Positions 7,101-15,400 of a stretch of DNA of 17,711 bases are shown here, one piece after another (within the stretch, counting starts at the first letter, position 1; every line of letters begins with the position of its first letter). Source of the DNA: an uncultured Clostridium sp. (GTDB taxonomy: Bacteria > Bacillota > Clostridia > Lachnospirales > Lachnospiraceae). The notes below the pieces were generated by a model that was not told the DNA's origin, did no database searches, and worked only from the letters and a program-made list of their open reading frames with translations. The stretch is taken from contig URUX01000034.1 of the NCBI GenBank assembly GCA_900551135.1, forward strand, positions 1 through 17,711, read 5' to 3'. The position numbers and the translations under genes are program-made.

Positions 7101-8071
7101 ATATTGTATACGCATCCAATGACGGCTATGCCCGCCATTTAGGGACGTCCCTGTACTCCCTGCTGGACAGAAATCAGTTAGAAGGGGAGATTACCGTATA
7201 TCTGCTGTCTGTAGGGATGTCGAAAGAAAATCAGGAAAAATTGAGAACGATAACGGATCAGTTTGACCGTCGCCTGGAAGTGATTGAAATGGGGGATTTA
7301 ACGGAACGATTCCCATATGAGATTGATACAGGAGGCTTTGACATCAGCGCCATGGGCCGTCTGTTTGTAGGTACGGTACTGCCGGACACGGTAGAACGGG
7401 TGCTGTATCTGGACTGCGATACGGTAGTGCTGGCTTCTCTTAGAAAACTCTGGGCTGCGGATTTGGGCAAATGCGTAATGGGAGCTGTAATGGAGCCTAC
7501 CATTTACCCGTCTATAAAAGAACAGATCGGATTGAAACCAGAAGATGGATATTTTAATTCCGGAGTGCTTCTAATCGATGTAAAAGCCTGGCGTCAGCAG
7601 AAGGCTGAACTTCAGCTGATAGAGTTTTATAAAAAGCTGGGAGGACGGACGTTTGCCTGTGATCAGGATACGTTAAACGGAGCATTAAAAGGGAAGATAA
7701 AGCCCCTGTCGCCCCGCTATAACTTCTTTACCAATTACCGATACTTTCATTATAAGGATTTAGTAAACCAGTCTCCTTCTTATAAATTAGTGCCTGAGGA
7801 TGTATTCAAAAGGGCAAAGAAGCATCCTGCAGTTATTCATTTTGCAGGGGATGAGAGGCCGTGGAAAGCGGGCAACTGGAATCATTACCGATTGGCGTAT
7901 GAACGGTATTTGGAAAAGACGCCATGGAGTGGATTCCCAAAAGAAAGAGGACAGGAGATTTATATGGCGGCCTATCATTTAATGGATTATGCAACCTTTT
8001 TATGTCCGCCAGTACGCCGTTATATCAGCCGTAAATATGGAATGAAGGCAGTGGAGAACCGAATAAAATGA
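7097..8071 (+). CDS. Glycosyltransferase family 8 (LPS galactosyl/glucosyltransferase-like)
   Basis: This retaining glycosyltransferase probably adds a hexose from UDP-sugar to the lipid-linked glycan on the cytoplasmic side. The 324 residues open with MNIVYASNDGYARHLGTSLYSLL, the GT8 nucleotide-binding start. The metal-binding DxD is D106-C-D108 in VLYLDCDTVV. Other family blocks are GYFNSGVLLIDVKAWR (151-166), CDQDTLNGAL, and the C-terminal HFAGDERPW, equivalent to the HFxGxxKPW signature. Its ATG overlaps the glf stop as ATGA, indicating translational coupling. Donor and acceptor cannot be deduced. Confidence 0.9.
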   Translation: MNIVYASNDGYARHLGTSLYSLLDRNQLEGEITVYLLSVGMSKENQEKLRTITDQFDRRLEVIEMGDLTERFPYEIDTGGFDISAMGRLFVGTVLPDTVERVLYLDCDTVVLASLRKLWAADLGKCVMGAVMEPTIYPSIKEQIGLKPEDGYFNSGVLLIDVKAWRQQKAELQLIEFYKKLGGRTFACDQDTLNGALKGKIKPLSPRYNFFTNYRYFHYKDLVNQSPSYKLVPEDVFKRAKKHPAVIHFAGDERPWKAGNWNHYRLAYERYLEKTPWSGFPKERGQEIYMAAYHLMDYATFLCPPVRRYISRKYGMKAVENRIK

Positions 8072-8958
8072 AAACAAGCTGTGTCGTATTAAATTATAAT
8101 GATGCCCAGACAGTTATCGATCAGGTAAAGAGGATTTACTGTTATTCCAGCCTGGATTATATTGTAGTTGTGGATAACTGTTCTACCGACAATTCCTGGG
8201 AAAAGCTTCAGATATTAAAAGATGAATCTGATAAAATTTTTCTTATTCGAACAGAGAGAAACGGTGGATATGGAACTGGAAATAATATTGGAATTCGTTA
8301 TTCTTACGAAGAACTAGAGGCAGATTTTGTTTTAATTGCTAATCCGGATACAGTCTTTACAGATACCTGTGTAAGGAATATGACAGCAGTATTATGCCGT
8401 CGTCAGGATGTGGCAGCAGTAGCACCTAAAATGATTGATCCGGTATTTGGAGAGCAGAGAAACGGTTGGAAATTAACCGGACTTTTCGGGAGTTTAATTA
8501 AGACTGGGCCGGTATGCCGCAGGACACTGGGACGGATTTTAAAGGAGCAAATTGACTATCCGGATAAGTATTTTGAAGGGAAAAAAGCGGTTTATGTAGA
8601 TGCAGTTCATGGTTCCCTGTTAATGGTAGACGCAGTAAAAATGTTGGGATGCGGCGGCTATGATGAACAGGTTTTCCTTTATAATGAAGAAGAAATTCTG
8701 GCTCATAGATTCAAAGAAGCTGGTTACAAAACCGTATTGATTTTATGTCAGACATACCGTCATGAACATTCGGCATCTATCTCAAAAAGCTTTCAAAGTG
8801 CTGCAAAACGCCAGAAACTGCGGAATCAAAGCGCACTGTACTACTATAAAAATTACCTTCATATCAGTCCGGTACAGACCTTGTTTACCAGAGCGTTTTT
8901 TCAGGTAATTCTGTGGGAAATCTGGTTTTGCAAGACCGTTTTAAAAATGGACTGGTAA
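8068..8958 (+). CDS. Glycosyltransferase family 2, WbbL-like
   Basis: This inverting GT-A glycosyltransferase of 296 residues resembles the rhamnosyltransferase-type branch of GT2. Motifs are CVVLNYND at the first strand, VVDNCSTDNS (34-43), NGGYGTGNNIGI (65-76) and a DxD-like NPDT (92-95). HGSLLMVD and the acidic FLYNEEEILAHRFKEAGY, which holds the presumed catalytic base, follow in the second half. There is no strong C-terminal membrane span. Its ATG overlaps the preceding stop as ATGA. It is assigned to the polysaccharide assembly line by context; rhamnose as donor is only a family-based guess. Confidence 0.87.
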   Translation: MKTSCVVLNYNDAQTVIDQVKRIYCYSSLDYIVVVDNCSTDNSWEKLQILKDESDKIFLIRTERNGGYGTGNNIGIRYSYEELEADFVLIANPDTVFTDTCVRNMTAVLCRRQDVAAVAPKMIDPVFGEQRNGWKLTGLFGSLIKTGPVCRRTLGRILKEQIDYPDKYFEGKKAVYVDAVHGSLLMVDAVKMLGCGGYDEQVFLYNEEEILAHRFKEAGYKTVLILCQTYRHEHSASISKSFQSAAKRQKLRNQSALYYYKNYLHISPVQTLFTRAFFQVILWEIWFCKTVLKMDW

Positions 8959-8974
8959 GAAATAGAGGTGGAGT

Positions 8975-10003
8975 GTGGGAGAATTAATTTCAATTATTGT
9001 TCCGGTTTATAATGCGCAGAAATATCTGGACAGAAGTATCCAGTCTGTCATAAATCAGAGTTATCAAAATATCGAACTGCTCTTAATTGATGATGGTTCT
9101 GCAGATCAGTCCCTGGAAATTTGTCAGGAGTATGCAAGCAGTGATTCCAGGATAAAAGTGTTTTCTAAAGAAAATGGAGGCGTGGCCAGCGCTCGTAATT
9201 TTGGCTTTTCTAAGATGAAAGGCACTTGGTTTATGACCATGGATTCGGATGATTATATGGCGGAAAATGCTATCCAAATTCTATATGAAAGCGCAAAGAA
9301 AAGCGGATCAGATATTGCTGTTGGAGGACTGGAATTTGTCTATGAAGATGGAAGCCCGAGAGATAGAAGAGTATGGAAAAAACAGTGGTCAGGAACCCTG
9401 GAAGACTTTGGAAATAATCTGCTGATTCCCCTGTTTGATTTGCAGTTAATCCATAATCAGAATAACAAGCTGTATCGGGCAGATCGGGTAGTTTTCTATG
9501 ATGAAGCAATGTCCATCAATGAAGATATCTGGTTTTCAGTCAGAATGCTGATGCGGAGCAGGCAGGTATGCGTTGTGCCGGCTGTAACGCTGTATTACTG
9601 GCAGCATCAGGCAAAAGACAGTCTGATAAGCCGGTTTTATGACAATGGAGTCGAGACTTGTTTTGTACTGTTAAAGGCTGTTCAGGGATTATTAAAAAGG
9701 TGCCATGTTTCAGAAAGGGTACGAAATGAAATGAATAACCGGATGGTATTTCATATCTGCGGGTTTGCAGGGCTGACCTATTACCGTTCCGGTTACAGCC
9801 TGAGCCAGTGTCTGGAAGAGGTGCGAGAGCTGTCGGCCAGGCCGGAGTTCCGGCGGCTTTTAGCAGACGTCAAGCCGGATGGCATGAAAAATATTCTGGC
9901 TGTATGGGTGCTGCGTCATCGCCTGGTGCTGCTCTATCATTGGATGTGTTTGGCTTTATATGGCCGTCAGAGACGGGCATATTTTAAGGGACAGAAGGGA
10001 TAA
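8975..10003 (+). CDS. Glycosyltransferase family 2, EpsJ-type
   Basis: This is a 342-residue GT2 with the standard N-terminal GT-A domain: ISIIVPVYNAQKYLDRSI, then IDDGSADQS (38-46), ENGGVASARNFG (66-77) and the metal-binding MDSDDY (89-94). The motif NEDIWFS in the middle provides the usual acidic residues. The start is GTG at 8975, supported by GAGG at 8965-8968; no better ATG lies nearby. The C-terminal third is variable and includes a short hydrophobic stretch. It sits 16 bases after the previous gene in the same operon. The sugar is unknown. Confidence 0.88.
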   Translation: MGELISIIVPVYNAQKYLDRSIQSVINQSYQNIELLLIDDGSADQSLEICQEYASSDSRIKVFSKENGGVASARNFGFSKMKGTWFMTMDSDDYMAENAIQILYESAKKSGSDIAVGGLEFVYEDGSPRDRRVWKKQWSGTLEDFGNNLLIPLFDLQLIHNQNNKLYRADRVVFYDEAMSINEDIWFSVRMLMRSRQVCVVPAVTLYYWQHQAKDSLISRFYDNGVETCFVLLKAVQGLLKRCHVSERVRNEMNNRMVFHICGFAGLTYYRSGYSLSQCLEEVRELSARPEFRRLLADVKPDGMKNILAVWVLRHRLVLLYHWMCLALYGRQRRAYFKGQKG

Positions 10004-10008
10004 AAGAC

Positions 10009-11115
10009 ATGAGAGATCAATCAGAAACCATATTGGTAACCAGAGCTTCTCTGCCTCCTATGGAGGAATATGTAGAAAAACTGAAGCATATTTGGGATAC
10101 GGCCTGGCTTACAAATATGGGCGAATACCACGAAGAGTTAAAAGCAGAATTAAAGAAGTATTTAGGTGTAGAAGGGCTGGAATTGTTTGTCAATGGACAT
10201 ACTGCCTTAGAGATGGTGCTTCAGGCTTTTCAGTTAGAAGGAGAAGTGATTACTACGCCATTTAGCTTTGCTTCCACGACCCATGCCATTGTCCGGAACA
10301 ATCTGACTCCGGTTTTTTGTGATATTAATGAGAATGATTTTACCATGGATGTAACAAAGTTAGAGAGTCTGATTACCGAAAAAACCTGTGCCATTGTACC
10401 GGTTCACGTATATGGCAATTTCTGTGATGTAGAACAGATTGAAGAGATAGCCCGCCGCCATAATTTAAAAGTAATCTATGACGCTGCTCATACATTTGGA
10501 GAAAAATTAGATGGAAAAGGAGCCGGTACCTTTGGAGATGCATCGATGTTCAGTCTTCATGCCACAAAGGTTTACAACAGTATTGAAGGGGGCGTAATTA
10601 CGTTCCGTGAGCCATGGCTGGCTGACATCCTCTATAAACTGAAAAACTTTGGAATTACAGGAAAAGAGTCGGTAGAATACGTAGGCGGAAACGGAAAGAT
10701 GAATGAGTTTCAGGCTGCCATGGGGTTGTGCAACTTAAAATATGCAGACCGGGAAATCAGTAAAAGGAAGGCGGCAGCAGAGCGATACCGCAGTCATCTG
10801 GAAGGTGTGAAAGGTATCCATTTGTCTGTAATGAATCCGAAGGTAACCTATAATCATGCGTATATGCCGGTGGTGTTTGAAGATTATAAATGGAATCGGG
10901 ATGAGGTCTATGACCGGCTGGCTGAGAAAAATATTTTTGCCAGAAAGTATTTTTATCCCTGTATTAATGCGTATGACTGCTATAAAGGCCGGTTTAATCC
11001 TCACGATACTCCCGTAGCGGAGAGGATATCAAAGCAGGTATTAACCCTGCCTATGTATGCAGATTTATCGTTGGAAGTTGTGGATGAAATCTGTGGAATT
11101 ATTTTAGGAGAGTGA
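10009..11115 (+). CDS. DegT/DnrJ/EryC1 sugar aminotransferase, VioA-like
   Basis: This PLP enzyme transfers an amino group to a nucleotide-linked keto sugar. The opening (TRASLPPMEEYVEKLKHIWD, then WLTNMGEYH) closely follows my recollection of VioA, which makes dTDP-4-amino-4,6-dideoxyglucose from the 4-keto sugar. The 368-residue length fits the family. NGHTALEMVLQAF (near 62-74) binds the cofactor phosphate, IYDAAHTFG holds the cofactor-contacting Asp, and SLHATKVYNSIEGG contains the Schiff-base lysine K187. The GGNGKMNEFQAAMG block is typical of DegT proteins. A ribosome-like GAAGGG precedes the ATG. No partner dTDP-glucose pyrophosphorylase, dehydratase or N-acyltransferase is in the window, so the exact substrate (Qui4N versus another amino sugar) is inferred from similarity only. 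Confidence 0.88.
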   Translation: MRDQSETILVTRASLPPMEEYVEKLKHIWDTAWLTNMGEYHEELKAELKKYLGVEGLELFVNGHTALEMVLQAFQLEGEVITTPFSFASTTHAIVRNNLTPVFCDINENDFTMDVTKLESLITEKTCAIVPVHVYGNFCDVEQIEEIARRHNLKVIYDAAHTFGEKLDGKGAGTFGDASMFSLHATKVYNSIEGGVITFREPWLADILYKLKNFGITGKESVEYVGGNGKMNEFQAAMGLCNLKYADREISKRKAAAERYRSHLEGVKGIHLSVMNPKVTYNHAYMPVVFEDYKWNRDEVYDRLAEKNIFARKYFYPCINAYDCYKGRFNPHDTPVAERISKQVLTLPMYADLSLEVVDEICGIILGE

Positions 11116-11122
11116 TGGAATT

Positions 11123-12103
11123 ATGAATCAGAAACCGCTGGTAACCGTCAGCTGTATTGCTTATAACCACGAAAAATATATAGCCAGAGCTTTAGACAGC
11201 TTCCTGATGCAGAAAACAGATTTTCCTTTTGAGATAGTAATTCATGATGATGCTTCTACAGACAGAACGGCAGAAATTATTCGGGAATACGCGGAAAAAT
11301 ATCCGGATATTATCCGTCCCATGTATCAGACTGAGAACCAGTATTCCCAGGGGATTTCCAATATCAGCGGCGCCTTTAATTTCCCAAGGGCAGAGGGAAA
11401 ATACATCGCCATGTGCGAGGGAGATGATTACTGGATTGATGACACCAAGCTGCAGCGTCAGGCAGATTATATGGAATCTCATCCAGAGTGTACCATGTGT
11501 TTTCACAGCGCCAGAATCGAATCAGATGATAAGGCGCTCAGGGCAAAAGAAGTTCGGCCTTATAGGCACAGTAAATTGTGTACGGCAGAAGAAGTTATTG
11601 ACAAGCGGGCGAACTATCCGACGGCTTCCCTGATGTTTCCGGCAGAACTTGCAAAGCAGCTTCCCCAGTGGTATCACGACTGCCCGGTAGGAGATGTGCC
11701 CATTCATATTTTTATGGCAAGTAAGGGAACCGTGTACTATATGGATCGGAAAATGTCTGTTTACCAGCAGGGAGTCAGTGTTTCCTGGTCCAGCCAGATG
11801 GAGAGAGGAAACTATAAGGAGAACCTGATTCGCCATCACAATGCAATGAAAAAGATGTTTCGGGCTTTTGCAGAAGATACCAGCCACCAGTATGATAAGG
11901 CCATAAAAAGTGCCTTTCGGAGAATGGATTTTCTGACATTGTTAAACACCAGGGAATACCGTCAGGTAAAGAGACGGGAATACCGCCGCTATTATAAAGA
12001 ACTGGATTTCAGAACCCGGTTTTTCTTAAATATAGAATTGTATTGTCCGTGGCTGTATAAGGGACTGCAGAAAACCTGGTATATGTTAAGAGGTAAAAAA
12101 TGA
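11123..12103 (+). CDS. Glycosyltransferase family 2
   Basis: This 326-residue GT2 belongs to the group opening with VTVSCIAYNHEKYIARALDSFL, common in Firmicutes capsule and O-antigen loci. HDDASTDRT (41-49) and CEGDDYWID (98-106) are the nucleotide-binding and DxD regions, and ESHPECTMCFHSARI marks the subfamily. The C-terminal 100 residues are rich in Arg, Lys and Tyr and may bind the membrane surface. It starts eight bases after the aminotransferase stop, with GGAGAG overlapping the end of that gene, and its stop overlaps the flippase start. The position suggests it may transfer the amino sugar, but this is context only. Confidence 0.87.
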   Translation: MNQKPLVTVSCIAYNHEKYIARALDSFLMQKTDFPFEIVIHDDASTDRTAEIIREYAEKYPDIIRPMYQTENQYSQGISNISGAFNFPRAEGKYIAMCEGDDYWIDDTKLQRQADYMESHPECTMCFHSARIESDDKALRAKEVRPYRHSKLCTAEEVIDKRANYPTASLMFPAELAKQLPQWYHDCPVGDVPIHIFMASKGTVYYMDRKMSVYQQGVSVSWSSQMERGNYKENLIRHHNAMKKMFRAFAEDTSHQYDKAIKSAFRRMDFLTLLNTREYRQVKRREYRRYYKELDFRTRFFLNIELYCPWLYKGLQKTWYMLRGKK

Positions 12104-13551
12104 CAGAGAATACCAACAATTTACGAGGAAAAGTATTATCCGGATTGTTTTGGAAGGCGTTGGAAAACGGCGGCGTTCAGTTAGTGCAGCTGGTGATTTC
12201 ATTGATTTTAGCAAGGCTTTTGGGTCCGGAACGGTATGGAACCATTTCCCTGCTTTTAGTATTTATTGCCATTGCTAATGTGTTTATCCAGACAGGGTTT
12301 CAGACGTCTTTAATCCAGAAACGGCAGGTGGATGATCTGGACTATTCATCTGTATTTTTTCTGAGTCTTGGCGTGGCGGCAGCGCTTTATGCAGTGATTT
12401 TTGCAGGCGCTCCGGCAGTCGCCGTATTTTACCATGATCCAGAATTAAACCCCATGCTTCGGGTGCTGGCGCTGATGATATTTTTCGGGGCTGTAGTCTC
12501 AGTTCAGACGGCTATCGTTTCCAGAAAAATGGAGTTTCGGAAGATGTGTATCGCCAGCCTGCTGGCCACCTGTCTGTCTGGCATTTCCGGCGTTATTGGC
12601 GCTTATAAAGGGTTGGGCACATGGGCATTAGTGGTGCAGCAGCTGGGAAACCAGTTCCTTTTAATGGTGTTTTTATGGGTGCTGGTAGGCTGGAAACCAG
12701 AACGAAAATTTTCTATGGAACGGGTGAAAACCCTGTTTTCCTATGGCTGGAAATTAATGTGTTCCTCCCTGATTGATACGGTTTATAATAATCTGTATAC
12801 CATGGTTATCGGCAAGATTTATCAAAAAGATGTAGTGGGTTATTATAATCGGGGAAATCAGTTTCCGCAGCTGATCGTCAATAACTTAGCGGCGTCAATC
12901 CAGGCAGTAATGCTTCCGGCTTTTTCTGCCAGTCAGGAAGATAAAGTGAGAATGAAAGCAATGGTTCGCCGTTCCATTGTCACCAGCGCTTTTGTTGTAT
13001 TCCCAATGATGGCAGGGTTAATTGCAGCAGCAAAGCCGCTGATTTCCATTATTCTTACGGAGGAGTGGCTGCCATGCGTTCCATTTTTACAGATTATGTG
13101 CGTAGCGTATGCCATGTGGCCCATTCACATCGCCAATCTTCAGGCTATTAACGCATTAGGCAGAAGCGACATTTTCTTAAAGCTGGAAATCGTGAAAAAG
13201 GTATTAGGCCTTCTGGCTCTGGCAGTCAGCATTCCATTTGGAATTTATGCCATGGTGTGGCTGAAAGCGGCTACAGATTTTGTCGGAACCATTATCAATG
13301 CATATCCAAATAAGAAGCTGCTGGATTACAGCTTTACCGAACAGTGGAAAGACGTACTTCCGGCCCTGATTCTTTCTGTCATTATGGGAGCAGCAGTTTA
13401 TAGCATCCAGTTTGTAATTCACAATAACTGGCTGCTGCTGATTGTCCAGGTGGCTGCAGGGGTCGTGATTTATGCAGGCCTGTCCTGGCTGTTTAAAATA
13501 GAGAGTTTCCGGTATCTGATGGGAGTGGCAAAAGGAGTTCGGAAGAAGTAG
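12100..13551 (+). CDS. Polysaccharide flippase, Wzx/TuaB-like (MOP superfamily)
   Basis: This integral membrane protein of 483 residues is predicted to flip the lipid-linked repeat unit to the outer face of the membrane. It has about 12-14 hydrophobic spans. The N-terminal LSGLFWKALENGGVQLVQLVISLILARLLGPERYG pattern, SRKMEFRK between spans, and VVGYYNRGNQFPQLIVNN are hallmarks of the WzxC/TuaB branch. The start ATG at 12100 overlaps the previous stop as ATGA, and AGAGG lies just upstream. It is the last gene before the terminator-like hairpin at 13552, so it closes the first polysaccharide unit. Confidence 0.9.
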   Translation: MTENTNNLRGKVLSGLFWKALENGGVQLVQLVISLILARLLGPERYGTISLLLVFIAIANVFIQTGFQTSLIQKRQVDDLDYSSVFFLSLGVAAALYAVIFAGAPAVAVFYHDPELNPMLRVLALMIFFGAVVSVQTAIVSRKMEFRKMCIASLLATCLSGISGVIGAYKGLGTWALVVQQLGNQFLLMVFLWVLVGWKPERKFSMERVKTLFSYGWKLMCSSLIDTVYNNLYTMVIGKIYQKDVVGYYNRGNQFPQLIVNNLAASIQAVMLPAFSASQEDKVRMKAMVRRSIVTSAFVVFPMMAGLIAAAKPLISIILTEEWLPCVPFLQIMCVAYAMWPIHIANLQAINALGRSDIFLKLEIVKKVLGLLALAVSIPFGIYAMVWLKAATDFVGTIINAYPNKKLLDYSFTEQWKDVLPALILSVIMGAAVYSIQFVIHNNWLLLIVQVAAGVVIYAGLSWLFKIESFRYLMGVAKGVRKK

Positions 13552-13590
13552 GGGAGAACTGTGAACGGGCAGTTTTCCCTGTTCTATTTT
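13552..13590 (+). terminator. Terminator-like hairpin after first flippase gene
   Basis: GGGAGAACTG (13552-13561) pairs with CAGTTTTCCC (13570-13579) in a 10-bp stem with one G-U pair and an eight-base loop. The tail (13580-13590) is T-rich but interrupted. It begins directly after the flippase stop codon. Termination is probably partial, so some read-through into the next unit is likely. Confidence 0.6.
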
Positions 13591-13595
13591 GGAGA

Positions 13596-13624
13596 TAGCC
13601 AATCCATGGGTTTTATGGTATGAT
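13596..13624 (+). promoter_or_regulatory. Extended -10 promoter of the second polysaccharide unit
   Basis: TATGAT (13619-13624) is preceded by TG at 13616-13617, giving an extended -10 (TGgTATGAT). A weak -35, TAGCCA (13596-13601, four of six), lies at 17 bases. Transcription would start near 13631, about 54 bases before the ATP-grasp start codon. Confidence 0.6.
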
Positions 13625-13641
13625 ACAAAATGATATGGTGT

Positions 13642-13662
13642 GCTTTCTGCCAGGCAGAGAGC
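13642..13662 (+). promoter_or_regulatory. Compact inverted repeat in the leader of the ATP-grasp gene
   Basis: GCTTTCTGCC and GGCAGAGAGC are inverted copies around a single A, with one G-T position. As RNA it would form an eight-pair stem with a five-base loop just upstream of the ribosome site (AAGAGGA, 13673-13679). It could be an operator just downstream of the transcription start or a leader hairpin affecting translation or stability. No T tract follows, so it is not a terminator. Confidence 0.45.
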
Positions 13663-13684
13663 AGATTTAAGAAAAGAGGACAAT

Positions 13685-14707
13685 ATGAACGAGGAAACCA
13701 ATATTCTTTTGACCAGCGCAGGCAGGAGAACGTATTTGGTAGAATACTTTAGAGAGGCAGTTGGAGAAAAGGGTCAGGTTCATGCAGCGAACAGTCAGAT
13801 GTGTCAGGCGTTTTCTGCGGCAGACAAATGGGTAATTACGCCGCTTATTTATGATAAGCATTATATTCCGTTTCTTTTGGATTACTGCAGGGAAAATGAC
13901 ATTACGATACTCATTTCTCTATTTGACATTGATTTGCCGGTTTTGGCAAAACACCGGGATGATTTTGCCCGCATTGGGGTTCAGGTCATTGTTTCAGAAC
14001 CGGAGATTATTGATATTTGTAATGATAAGTGGAAAACCTATGAGTTTTTAAGGGACAATCAGATGCCAGCGCCCCGGAGTTTTCTAAACCTGGAAGAGGC
14101 AAAACAGGCAGTAAAGGAAGGAAAGCTGTCCTATCCCCTTATGGTAAAACCCCGTTGGGGAATGGGCTCCTTATCTGTTTACGAAGCAGACAATGAAGAG
14201 GAACTGCAGGTATTTTATAAGAAAATTCTCCGGGAAATCGGAGACAGCTATTTGAGGTTTGAATCTGCTCAGGATCCTGATGACTGTGTGCTGATTCAGG
14301 AAAAATTGAAGGGACAGGAGTATGGCCTGGATGTGATTAATGATTTAAACGGCCATTACCAGATGACAGTACCAAAGAGAAAAAAAGCGATGAGGTCAGG
14401 AGAAACCGATGCTGCGGAAACGGTAGATAATGAAGAACTTCGGAAACTGGGGCAGAAAGTCAGTGGGCTGCTGCACCACAGAGGAAACCTGGATGTGGAT
14501 GTATTTGAAGCAAATGGGAAATACTATGTTCTGGAAATGAACGCCAGATTTGGAGGAGGTTACCCATTTAGCCATGCTGCGGGAATTGATTTGCCGCGGG
14601 CCCTGGTGGCCTGGGCAAAAGGGATGCCGGCCAGAGAAGAATGGCTGACGGCAAAGTCAGGTGTTCAGGCTCAGAAAGCAATTAAAATCCTGGTTATGGA
14701 GGAATAG
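13685..14707 (+). CDS. ATP-grasp domain protein (CarB/PylC-like ligase)
   Basis: This predicted cytoplasmic ligase joins a carboxylate to an amine or similar nucleophile through an acyl-phosphate. The ATG at 13685 is preceded by AAGAGGA; an upstream in-frame start at 13640 has no ribosome site and lies in the leader hairpin. The 340 residues begin with a pre-ATP-grasp Rossmann part (ILLTSAGRRTYLVEYF, then NSQMCQAFSAADKW). The ATP-grasp fold follows, with VKPRWGMGS (154-162), IQEKLKGQEYGLDV (204-217), DVDVFEANGKYY (270-281) and the metal-binding LEMNARFGGGYPF (283-295; E284, N286). Carbamoyl-phosphate synthase large-subunit annotation is common for such proteins but unlikely here, since length and context differ. 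In a glycan locus it may attach an amino acid or other acid to a sugar. The substrate is unknown. Confidence 0.85.
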   Translation: MNEETNILLTSAGRRTYLVEYFREAVGEKGQVHAANSQMCQAFSAADKWVITPLIYDKHYIPFLLDYCRENDITILISLFDIDLPVLAKHRDDFARIGVQVIVSEPEIIDICNDKWKTYEFLRDNQMPAPRSFLNLEEAKQAVKEGKLSYPLMVKPRWGMGSLSVYEADNEEELQVFYKKILREIGDSYLRFESAQDPDDCVLIQEKLKGQEYGLDVINDLNGHYQMTVPKRKKAMRSGETDAAETVDNEELRKLGQKVSGLLHHRGNLDVDVFEANGKYYVLEMNARFGGGYPFSHAAGIDLPRALVAWAKGMPAREEWLTAKSGVQAQKAIKILVMEE

Positions 14708-14713
14708 GCAGGA

Positions 14714-15400
14714 ATGCAGGATATACTTTTAGTAATTCCGTCTTATAATGAAGAAAAAAATATTGAAAAAGTAGTAGACGAACTGATTCGGAATTTCCCT
14801 CAGCTGGATTATATTGTGATAAACGATGGTTCGACGGATAATACTGCCGCAATCTGCAGGAAAAACGGATATCATATGCTGGATCTTCCGGTAAATCTGG
14901 GACTGGCGGGGTGCTTTCAGGCAGGAATGAAATATGCATATGAAAAAGGCTACCAGTATGCCATTCAGTTTGATGGAGACGGTCAGCACAGACCGGAATA
15001 CATCGAAAAAATGCGGGAAAAGATGGATGAGGGCTATGATATTGTAATTGGTTCCCGATTTGTAGACAAGCCGAAAGATTACTCAATGCGTATGATAGGA
15101 AGCCGTATAATTGAGATGGCTATCCGGATGACAACGGGGGTAAAAGTCAACGATCCTACCTCTGGAATGAGGATGTTTAATCGGGAAATGATAAAAACAT
15201 TTGCGCTGTGTCTAAACTATGGGCCAGAGCCGGATACGGTATCGTTTCTGATTAAACAGGGAGCAAAAGTGGCCGAAGTTCAGGTGGAAATTACGGAACG
15301 CCTGGCAGGAGAAAGCTATTTGAAGCCAGTAGTTGCAGCAAAATATATGATGCGTATGATGATTTCGATTGTGCTGATCCAGAACTTCCGAAAGAGATAA
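14714..15400 (+). CDS. GT2 glycosyltransferase, DPM1/polyprenyl-phosphate sugar synthase-like
   Basis: This is a short GT2 of 228 residues that resembles dolichyl/polyprenyl-phosphate mannose synthases: ILLVIPSYNEEKNIEKVV, INDGSTDNT (36-44), NLGLAGCFQAGM (61-72), FDGDGQH (86-92) and VIGSRFVD. It ends at about the end of the catalytic domain without the two C-terminal spans found in ArnC/GtrB-type enzymes; a weakly hydrophobic MMRMMISIVLIQ lies at the very end. If it makes undecaprenyl-phosphate sugar, that product would feed an extracytoplasmic transferase, but no GT-C protein is in the window. It follows the ATP-grasp gene by six bases, and its TAA stop abuts the next start. Confidence 0.86.
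   Translation: MQDILLVIPSYNEEKNIEKVVDELIRNFPQLDYIVINDGSTDNTAAICRKNGYHMLDLPVNLGLAGCFQAGMKYAYEKGYQYAIQFDGDGQHRPEYIEKMREKMDEGYDIVIGSRFVDKPKDYSMRMIGSRIIEMAIRMTTGVKVNDPTSGMRMFNREMIKTFALCLNYGPEPDTVSFLIKQGAKVAEVQVEITERLAGESYLKPVVAAKYMMRMMISIVLIQNFRKR

Noticed and set aside
13685..14707. Carbamoyl-phosphate synthase large subunit
   Set aside because: The protein has about 340 residues with a single ATP-grasp fold, whereas the large subunit is about three times longer with two; no pyrimidine or arginine genes are nearby.
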